A stretch of DNA of 64,000 nucleotides from Archangium lipolyticum (lineage in GTDB: Bacteria; Myxococcota; Myxococcia; Myxococcales; Myxococcaceae). The stretch is from assembly GCF_024623785.1 (NCBI RefSeq), contig NZ_JANKBZ010000028.1, forward strand, positions 1 through 64,000, given 5' to 3'. Below are positions 37,221 to 45,200 of the stretch, piece by piece. The position numbers were made by a program, and so were the translations under genes. Position 1 is the stretch's first letter; each line of letters starts with the position of its first letter. The notes under the pieces were generated by a model that was not told where the DNA came from, made no database searches, and saw only the letters and a program-made list of their open reading frames with translations.

Positions 37221-39875
37221 ATGAACCCCCCCCTTCGTCAGGCGCTATGCGCCGTCCTGCTGTGTACGAGTCTGCTGTGGACCGGTTGTGCCGCGGGAGG
37301 TCCGGATGAGCCACCCGGGCCCACGCCGCCGACGCCGGTCGAGCCGGGTGTGTGCCAGGTGGATCAGGACTGCCCGGATCCCGGGCTCTTCTTCTGCGAC
37401 ACGGTGACGTCGCGCTGCCTGGCGGCCTGCCGGACGCAGGAGGACTGCACGGCGGCGAAGCGGGGGGAGTACCGGATCGCGGAGTGCGACGGAAACCCAC
37501 TGGGCTGCCGGTGTGACAACAGCCGGTGCGAGGTGGCGTTGTGCTCGGCGGACGCGGAGTGCGCGGCGTCGGGAAAGGTGTGCAGGGATGGGAAGTGCAT
37601 GCCGGCACCGGCGGCGAGCGCGGTGGCGTCGTGCCGGGTGACGCCGGACTTCGTCATCGGGAGGGAGGGGACGTCGGCGCGCTTCTCGGTGCTGGCGAGT
37701 GACGCGGCGGGCGTGCCGGTGGTGGTGCCCGCGGGGGCGACGTGGACGGCGGAGGGGGAGAGCGTGAGGGGGAGCGGCACGGGGGTGGAGGCCTCGTTCG
37801 TGCTGGCGGAGCCCACGGAGGAGCCGGCGGAGGCGGTGGTGGCGCGGGTGGGAAATGCCACCTGCACGGCGCGCGTGGGGGTGTTGGGGGTGGCGGTGGC
37901 ACCGGGGCAGATGCGTGTGGTGGTGACGGACGAGCAGACGGGCCGTCCCATTGCGGACGCGGTGGTGGTGACGGCGGACGCACAGGGGGCGGTGAAGAGC
38001 ACGGCGCCGACGGACGCGAGCGGCGTGGCGCTGCTGGCGGAGCTGGAGGAGGAGGGGAGCGTGTCCGTCTTCCATGAGGCGTACGGCTACCTGACGGTGG
38101 CCTACGAGGGGACGGGGAGCCCGAGGGATCTGGCGCTGCCGCTGAGGCGCAACCCGGCGGACAGGTACGGGGGCTACAAGGGCACGTTCCTGCACATGCC
38201 GACGACGCAGGACATGCATGCGGGGCTGGCGGGGCTGTCGTCGCCGGACGCGGTGTCGGACCTGTCGGCGTCGCTGCTGGTGGGGCAGACGCGGAGGGTG
38301 AGCTTCACGTCGCAGGGGCAGACGCGCGAGGCGACGCTGCCGGCGGGGGCGTACGTGGTGCTGCCGGGCACGACGCTGTCGGCGACGGACGTCTCGGCGC
38401 AGGGGCTGGCGGGCGCGTGCGACGCGACGCTGGCGGGGGTGACGGATCCGGAGGAGGCGATGGTGGCGGGGGCGTGTGGCACGAGGACGGCGTGGGCACT
38501 GGGGGGGGACATTCCGCTCACCGCGCTGTCGCCGGGCTCGGTGACGGGCGCGGTGGACGTGGGGCAGCTGCTGGCGCGGACGATTCCGCTGCTGCGCACC
38601 TTCAGCTCCTCGGTGAAGCGGGACGTGCAGTTCCGGCTGAAGGAGACGCCGCGGACGGGCACGGGGGCGCCGGATTACAGCGACCAGACGCACTTCACGG
38701 GGGTGGACCACGACTTCGCGAAGGGCCAGAGCCTGCCGTTGGGCTTCCACTTCGCGGTGCGGGTGCCGGCGCTGCCGAAGTACCGGGGAGTGTGGATGGA
38801 CAGCGCGGCGGTGTTGGGTGTGGCGCGGGTGGCGGGGCGTGGCGTGGTGCCGCTGGGCCTGGGCATGGGGGCGAACACGATGCCGGCGGACCCGAACACG
38901 GACACGCAGGCGGGGCTACCGGGGCCGGGGCTGGTGAACGTGCGGATGGCGCCAGCGCACCATGGGCTGGAGGGGAGCCCGTATGAAGTGATTCTCACGG
39001 CCTCGTCGTCGGCGGCGGCGAACGACGCGACGGCGGGAGCGGCGTCCAGCGTGCTCATCCACCGGACGCTGGAGAAGCTGCCGTTCGATCCGAAGGGAGG
39101 AGCGCCGGTGACGGTGGGCGGACCCTTCCTGCCGGTGCCGGAGGGATTCCGTTACAACTACAACGGGGATGCGGCGGGAGGACTGGAGGGGAGGCAGCTG
39201 CGCTTCACGCTGTCACCCGAGTCGATGACGCTGCCGGTGTCGACGGTGCTGCGGGCGGTGTTCACGAACCGGGAGGAGCACCGGTGGGTGGTGCTGATGG
39301 ACGTGGCGAGGGCGAGCGTGGGGGTGAGGCTGCCGGTGCCACCGGCGCCCTTCGAGGACCGGACGTATTACGGGGACGTCACGGGGTCGCGAGCGCCGTT
39401 CGGGATGCAGGCGCTGGTGACGAGGCGGACGGGGACGTCGGCGGGAGCGGAGGTGGACCTGAACGGGCTGGTGGAGGCGGACGGGGTGGATCTGGAGCAC
39501 CTGGGGGAGCTGACGGTGGCGTACTCGGTGCTGGACTACGGGAGGCCGCTGGTGACGTGGGTGACGCCGGCGGAGGATGGCCAGAGCGTGAAGGAAGGCT
39601 CGAAGGTGAAGGTGAGGGTGCAGTCCTTCCGGGTGGGGAGCGGAAACCAGGACGAGGGCTACGTGAAGCTGACGTTCATGGGAGGGACGGGGTGCGTGGG
39701 CAACGTGGAGAAGGGGCAGGTGGTGGACTCGCAGGGGAGGGGAGAGGTGGAGCTGTTGTTGCCTGGGGGCTGTAGGGGAACGGACGTGCAGCTGACGGCG
39801 ACGCTGGTGGATCCGGAGGGCAACACCCTACGTCCCGCGGTGACGAGCACGAGATCCGTGACAATCACCCCCTGA
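37221..39875 (+). CDS. Cys-rich lipoprotein with carboxypeptidase-regulatory-like domain
   Basis: The 884-residue protein has a lipoprotein signal ending LLWTGC (Cys23), a Pro-rich linker and a Cys-rich zone at about 44-125 with repeated DxDC-type patterns common in myxobacterial surface lipoproteins. A region near 230-310 (VVVTDEQTGRPIADAVVVT) resembles carboxypeptidase-regulatory/CnaB beta-sandwiches. The remaining 570 residues are beta-rich and unassigned. It is probably on the outer membrane. Codons end in G to an unusual degree even for this genome. Confidence 0.82.
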   Translation: MNPPLRQALCAVLLCTSLLWTGCAAGGPDEPPGPTPPTPVEPGVCQVDQDCPDPGLFFCDTVTSRCLAACRTQEDCTAAKRGEYRIAECDGNPLGCRCDNSRCEVALCSADAECAASGKVCRDGKCMPAPAASAVASCRVTPDFVIGREGTSARFSVLASDAAGVPVVVPAGATWTAEGESVRGSGTGVEASFVLAEPTEEPAEAVVARVGNATCTARVGVLGVAVAPGQMRVVVTDEQTGRPIADAVVVTADAQGAVKSTAPTDASGVALLAELEEEGSVSVFHEAYGYLTVAYEGTGSPRDLALPLRRNPADRYGGYKGTFLHMPTTQDMHAGLAGLSSPDAVSDLSASLLVGQTRRVSFTSQGQTREATLPAGAYVVLPGTTLSATDVSAQGLAGACDATLAGVTDPEEAMVAGACGTRTAWALGGDIPLTALSPGSVTGAVDVGQLLARTIPLLRTFSSSVKRDVQFRLKETPRTGTGAPDYSDQTHFTGVDHDFAKGQSLPLGFHFAVRVPALPKYRGVWMDSAAVLGVARVAGRGVVPLGLGMGANTMPADPNTDTQAGLPGPGLVNVRMAPAHHGLEGSPYEVILTASSSAAANDATAGAASSVLIHRTLEKLPFDPKGGAPVTVGGPFLPVPEGFRYNYNGDAAGGLEGRQLRFTLSPESMTLPVSTVLRAVFTNREEHRWVVLMDVARASVGVRLPVPPAPFEDRTYYGDVTGSRAPFGMQALVTRRTGTSAGAEVDLNGLVEADGVDLEHLGELTVAYSVLDYGRPLVTWVTPAEDGQSVKEGSKVKVRVQSFRVGSGNQDEGYVKLTFMGGTGCVGNVEKGQVVDSQGRGEVELLLPGGCRGTDVQLTATLVDPEGNTLRPAVTSTRSVTITP

Positions 39876-39901
39876 AATCCAGCCCCACCCTCGCCAACTC
39901 C

Positions 39902-40007
39902 CCCTCTCCCTCCGGGAGAGGGTCGGGGTGAGGGTATCGAGGGCCCCGTGTATGCCCCCTCTCCCTCTGGGAGAGGGCTGGGGTGAGGGTCGGCCGGGAG
40001 AGGGTTG
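39902..40007. repeat. Cluster of REP-like palindromic repeats
   Basis: Two full units, CCCTCTCCC-N3-GGGAGAGGG followed by CGGGGTGAGGG or TGGGGTGAGGG, lie at 39902-39934 and 39957-39989. A third partial GGGAGAGGG lies at 39996-40004. Each unit is a 9-base stem with a 3-base loop. This is a dispersed repeat type known from many high-GC proteobacterial and myxobacterial genomes, and it may also stop transcription after the lipoprotein gene. Confidence 0.8.
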
Positions 40008-40138
40008 GTAGGGGTCCAGCGGGGACAAGGGCGTACCCAATCGCCTGCCAGTCGCCCAGGGGTACACGGTGTAGCCGCGCACGGAAACGAAGGTGTGCTG
40101 GCTCACGGCGATTTACGGGTGGTACCGTCCTATCCGGT

Positions 40139-41017
40139 ATGGCGCAGAACGAGACGGTCGTCACAGTCATCTCGAAGATTTCGGAGCGGCCGGTCAATCT
40201 GGATGCGGCGCTGGTGGTGATCTACGGCCTGGATCTGGGCCGGAAGTACGAGCTGGCGAAGGAGGAGATCCTGATAGGGCGCTCCTCGAAGGCGGACATC
40301 CAGGTGGATCAGGAGTCGATCAGCCGGAACCACGCGTGCATCACGAACACGACGAGGGGCGTGCACATCAAGGACCTCGAGTCGACGAACGGGACGTTCG
40401 TGAACGACGAGGCGGTGCAGGGGGAGAAGGCGCTGCACAACGGGGATCTGGTGAAGATCGGGAGGACGATCTTCAAGTACATCGCGGGAGGGAACATCGA
40501 GGCGGCGTACCACGATGAGATCTACCGGCTGACGACGATGGACGGGCTGACGCAGATCTACAACCGGAGGTACTTCGAGGAGGCGCTGGAGAGGGAGGTG
40601 TCGAGGTCTCGGAGGTACGAGCGAAGCCTGGCGCTGGTGATGTTCGACGTGGACCACTTCAAGCAGGTGAACGATCGGTACGGGCACCTTGCGGGGGACT
40701 ACGTGTTGAAGCAGCTGGCGTCGACGCTGCGGACGAAGATCCGGCGGGAGGACGTGTTCGCGAGGTACGGGGGGGAGGAGTTCGGGCTGTTGCTGCCGGA
40801 GATCGACGTGGTGGGGGCGGTGAAGCTGGCGGAGAAGTCGAGGAAGCTGGTGGAGAAGCAGCGCTTCGAGTTCGACAAGAACGTGATCCCGGTGACGATC
40901 TCGCTGGGGGTGGCGGTGCTGGAGGCGGAGCACAGGGATCCAGAGGATCTGAAGCGAGCGGCGGACGCGAAGCTGTACGAGGCGAAGGCGTCGGGCCGGA
41001 ACCGGGTCTGCTCGTGA
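40139..41017 (+). CDS. FHA-GGDEF diguanylate cyclase
   Basis: The protein makes cyclic di-GMP from two GTP. ATG 40139 gives 292 residues: an FHA domain at about 25-115 ([29 protein letters not shown]) and a GGDEF domain at about 130-290. The active motif is GGEEF (near 211-215), and RRED five residues upstream fits the RxxD inhibitory site. FHA input suggests control by Ser/Thr kinases, which are abundant in myxobacteria. Its last codons overlap the next gene by four bases. Confidence 0.92.
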   Translation: MAQNETVVTVISKISERPVNLDAALVVIYGLDLGRKYELAKEEILIGRSSKADIQVDQESISRNHACITNTTRGVHIKDLESTNGTFVNDEAVQGEKALHNGDLVKIGRTIFKYIAGGNIEAAYHDEIYRLTTMDGLTQIYNRRYFEEALEREVSRSRRYERSLALVMFDVDHFKQVNDRYGHLAGDYVLKQLASTLRTKIRREDVFARYGGEEFGLLLPEIDVVGAVKLAEKSRKLVEKQRFEFDKNVIPVTISLGVAVLEAEHRDPEDLKRAADAKLYEAKASGRNRVCS

Positions 41018-41685
41018 GCGAGCGGGGCCCGGTGGAGGAGTGGCTCCTGGGCTTCGACGTACGCGAGCTGGGGCTCGACGTGGGGCGCGAGTGGCCCGAG
41101 TCCCGGCGAGGGCTGTACCTGCTCCGGGAGGACGTGAGGAAGCCGCTGGCGGTGGACACGGCGGTCTGGCCGTCACTCTTTGGAGAGGGACTCCCTGGGA
41201 GCGAGTGCGAGCGGCTCGGGCTGCGCGAGGCGGAGCTGCCGGCCTGGCGGGGTCCGAACGCGCCGCTCTGGGACGATCTGGAGCGGATGAAGGGCTGCCT
41301 GGAAACGCTCGGAGCGGTGAAGGAAGAGCCGCACGCCCTGATCGCGGTGAGCGTGTACTGGGACGGAAGACCCGCGGAAGGCACCTGGCCCGGGGTTCCC
41401 TACCGTGAGCGGACGATGCCATCGGTGCGAGGGGATGGCTGGAGATTCCTCGGCTTCGACGTGGGGGATGGCGGGCTCATCAGCGGCCTTGGCAACTGCG
41501 GGTACACGGAACCGGAGGCACCGGAGCTCCGGAGGCAGTGGGCGGGACGCCTGAACGAGCACCACCTGCTGGGTGAGCTGGAGCAGGCCCTGGCGTTTCG
41601 GGAGCTCAGTGACCGCCGCGTGCCCGAGCATGCGCCGTTCTTCGTGTGGGGACTCTGGCTCATCGACGCGGTGGGGATGCGCTGA
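41014..41685 (+). CDS. Hypothetical protein coupled to the diguanylate cyclase
   Basis: The 223-residue acidic soluble protein is not recognised. It is rich in Trp, Leu, Glu and Arg, with no signal or membrane helix. Features include [12 protein letters not shown] near the N-terminus and [22 protein letters not shown] in the middle. The start GTG 41014 overlaps the cyclase stop (GTGA), so the two proteins are made together and may act together. Confidence 0.75.
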   Translation: MSERGPVEEWLLGFDVRELGLDVGREWPESRRGLYLLREDVRKPLAVDTAVWPSLFGEGLPGSECERLGLREAELPAWRGPNAPLWDDLERMKGCLETLGAVKEEPHALIAVSVYWDGRPAEGTWPGVPYRERTMPSVRGDGWRFLGFDVGDGGLISGLGNCGYTEPEAPELRRQWAGRLNEHHLLGELEQALAFRELSDRRVPEHAPFFVWGLWLIDAVGMR

Positions 41686-41851
41686 CGGCGGTGCCCTCAT
41701 CTCGTCCCGTGGACGTGTCATCCGCGAACCGGGACGTCGTTTCCGAGTACCCACGCATAAGGCCTTGAAGTGACGGGACGGGGCCCCTGGCCCCCCGTTT
41801 GCCACGGCGGACGCAACCGCATTTCCGCGGTCTCATCCGTCGAGGTCTTGT

Positions 41852-42205
41852 GTGCGTCGTACTGTCTGGATGCTGGTGCTCGCAGCGGGAGCATGGGCGG
41901 GGTGTAGTGGCACGCGAGTGGAGCCCGGGCCCGCCGAGGGGGTGGTACCGGAGCTCCTCACGGAGCACCGCGCGCTGCGGGCCGAAAAGGCGACGAAGCA
42001 GGTGGGGGAGGATTGCACGGAGAATGGCGCCAGTGCGTGCCTGTCCGGTGTCTGCCTTCACGTGAAGCCTGGCCGGGAAGAAGGCTACGTCTGCAGCCGT
42101 GCGTGTCAGGGTGATCAGGAGTGCCCGCCCGACTGGCGCTGCGCCCAGGTGTATCCGACGCCCGACGGCCGGTTGTGCGTCCCTCCTCTCTCTTCTCACG
42201 AGTGA
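41852..42205 (+). CDS. Small Cys-rich lipoprotein upstream of the RHS gene
   Basis: The 117-residue protein begins at GTG 41852 with a short signal peptide and lipobox AWAGC (Cys18). The mature part has eight or so cysteines in a pattern (CTENGASACLSGVCLH, CSRACQGDQECPPDWRC) like the disulfide-rich zones of other myxobacterial lipoproteins. The stop is 3 bases before the RHS start, so co-expression is almost certain. It could anchor, chaperone or present the RHS protein; this is inference. Confidence 0.8.
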   Translation: MRRTVWMLVLAAGAWAGCSGTRVEPGPAEGVVPELLTEHRALRAEKATKQVGEDCTENGASACLSGVCLHVKPGREEGYVCSRACQGDQECPPDWRCAQVYPTPDGRLCVPPLSSHE

Positions 42206-42208
42206 AAC

Positions 42209-45200
42209 ATGAATCATTCACATCCATTCTTGTATTGCTGGCGTGCCTTTCACAGCCGTGGCCGATGGGGGGCGGGGTTGGTGGCGTTCCTGTGGCTCGT
42301 GGGCCTGCTGAGTCCCGTGACCTCTCATGCTCAGGCGAAGTACGAGATCTTGCAGTTCGTGAGAGAGAGCGACAATCCGTCCGCCTATGGGGATCTGTAC
42401 AGAGCCTATTCGTGTGTCTGTCCAGGGGAGGAACCCCAGACCTGCTACAACTGCTCGAGCCGCTCCCCAGCATGTCCCGGGCAGACTGTCGGCGATTGCT
42501 CGCTGGAGAGCAAGACGCAGTGTCTCGGGGCCGGTTCCTATAACATCCGTAACAAGCCGAGGACGACCTATGTCAGTTCCATCGACGCATGTCCGGGGGA
42601 TCAGGAGTGGGCGTGTAGACGCGATGCGGACTGCTCTACTTGTGGCAAGTGCGTTGGGAATACCGTGACGCTGTCGTTGGGCGGTGGTTCGGCCACGGTG
42701 CTGAAAGGGGAAGGCACGCACTGCGAATACCCGCCGGAGGTGTGTGGGGACAAGTTCGATAACAACTGCAATGGGGCAGTGGACGAGGGCTGTGCGGTCG
42801 TGGGGAGCGATGGTGGAACCGACGGAGGCTCGTCCTGCGGTGAGGAGCTCTGCGGGGACGACGTGGACAATGACTGTGACGGGGAGGTGAACGAGGATTG
42901 CGCGCCGGTCGAGCCGGATGGTGGGGCTCCGCCTTCCTGCAGCGGGCCGAAATGCAGATGCGACGGCACGAACCTGTTCGATCCCGTCAATATCGTCACG
43001 GGTACGAGCTACGAGCGGATCAAGGATGTGGAGGTCTTCGATGAAGTGGCGACGCTGAGCTTCGAGCGGACCTTCAGCTCGCGGGGGGACGAGTGGGTGC
43101 ATGACTCGCCGCTGGTGGGAGTGCCCAAGCCGTTTGGGGCCAGCCCCGGCAACGCGGGCTCGGTGGAGTGGTGGCACAACTGGCTGAGCCTGGTGGTGGA
43201 GCACCAGCAGCACTGGAGTGTGCGGGACAGGGACGGGCGGCTGCTGCGCTTCACTCCCTGCGCGGGGGTGCCGTGCCAGGCCTCCCTGACGGAGGGGACG
43301 CCCAGCCACCATGAGCGCTTGTGGCGGACGGCCTCGGGCTACGAGCTGGTGCAGGCGGATGGGTCCCGGCTCGTCTTCGAGGGACGCTTCGTGGCGGCGC
43401 CGGGTGGGCGCAACCGCTACTTCCTCTCGCGCGTCGTGTCATCGACGGGGGTGGACCAGGCGTTGCTCACGTATGCGGTGCCGCCCGTGGGGGGTTGTCC
43501 CCAGGGGGCGTCCGGGAGCAGTCCGGGAGTGCCCTATCTGTCGTCCGTGCGGACGGCGGCGGGGCGCATGTTCAGCCTCAGCTACCGCGCGCTGAGGCGA
43601 GCGGACGGGGCACTCGAGTGCGTCATCACCGCGGTGAACCTGGGCGGTGCGGCGTCGGACGGGGGCATCGGTGAGCCCGAGGTCCAGTACACCTACGCGG
43701 GCAATGGAGACGAGCGGCCCGGGCGTATCGCCAACGCCCGGTATCGCTACCGGCTGGATGAGTACCTGTATACGTCGGGAGAGTTCCGGCGTTCGCAGAT
43801 GGGGGTGGAGCTGGTCCGGCACACCTACGGAGCGGACAGGCGGGTGGGGTCGGTGGAGGCGGAGGGGCATGCCGTGTCCATCTCCTGGGATCCGACGGTA
43901 GGCAGTTGCCAGCTGGGCTCCAACTGCTGCGGCAGGGTGCCCCAGGTGAGACAGGCAACGGACTACGGGGTGGGGCGAGGGGATGGAACGGAGGGCTCGG
44001 CCTTCCTTACGTCCACCTACGAGACGCTCTCCAACTACGGACAGCAGATGGCCCCGCGCCTGTACCAGACGACGGAGTCATGTACGCCTGGCGAGGCGTG
44101 CAGTCCGGGCTCGGAGCGCACGGAGTGGGCGTGCTCGTCGGCCGGCACACCTGGCCATGAGGCGGCGCGCAAGGACAAGCGGGACAACTGGGAGGTGTAT
44201 GGCTACTCGCTGCCCACGGACACGCAGCCACGGCTGGAGCGGACCCGCGTGAAGCGTGGCGCCTCGGACATGCTGGGCACGGGAGCGCTGGAGGAGCAGA
44301 CCTTCAGCTACACCTACGGTTCCAATGGAGAGCAGTTGCCGCGGACCATCGAGGAGCGGAGCGTGTTGGGGGGCTCGGGAGAGCACAGGCGTACGTTGAA
44401 TGTGTACGAGGCCGGCAGCAACCGGAGGAAGGCCGTCATCGAGAGGGGCTGGACCCGGGAGCGCGCCAGCGATGGCTCCTGGACGACGAAGCCGCGCCTC
44501 GTGGGGACGTTCTCCTTCACCTCGCATGTGTCCCTGGGGGTGACGACGCCAGACCCGCTGGGCCGGACGATGGAGGTCCATGGACCCTGCATCGTCACGC
44601 GCGAGGACGCCACGGATTGCGAGCTGTCCGATTACCCGCTGACCCGGTATTCCTACCACGCCAATAGCAGCACGGTGGGAGTGCATCAGCGCAACCGGCT
44701 GGCGTCGGTGGAGGTCTACCCGACCCGCACCACCACGAAACCGTTGAAGACACTGTTCAGCGAGTACGACAAGCGCGGGCACGTCACGAAGACGACGGAG
44801 CCGAACGGGGTGTTGACCACCCTCACCTACGAGGAGGATCGGCTGACCGAGAAGGAGGTTGGGGGCCAGCCGAGTACCTATTACTTCTACGCGGATGGCC
44901 AGCATCTGACCGCCGTGCAGTACCCCTCGAAGAGTGTCGAGGTGTTCTGCTACCGGAAGGGGACGGGAGAGACCTGTCATGGAGGGACGCTGACGGACAA
45001 GGTGCAATGGAAGGCGAAGGCTGCGCTCCAGGACGGTACCGGGTGGACGGAGCGGGTGGTGTATGCGTACTGGCCGGACGGGACGCTGAAGGAGGAGCGC
45101 TACCTGTCGAAGACGGGCACGACGGTGGAGACGCGGCGGGTGTTGAAGTACGCGGCGGACGCGCACCGCAGGCCCACGTGGCAGAAGTGGGGCGAGGGCG

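Noticed and set aside
39902-40007. Possible CRISPR array
   Set aside because: There are only two and a half units with short unequal spacing and self-complementary stems; this fits REP-like repeats.
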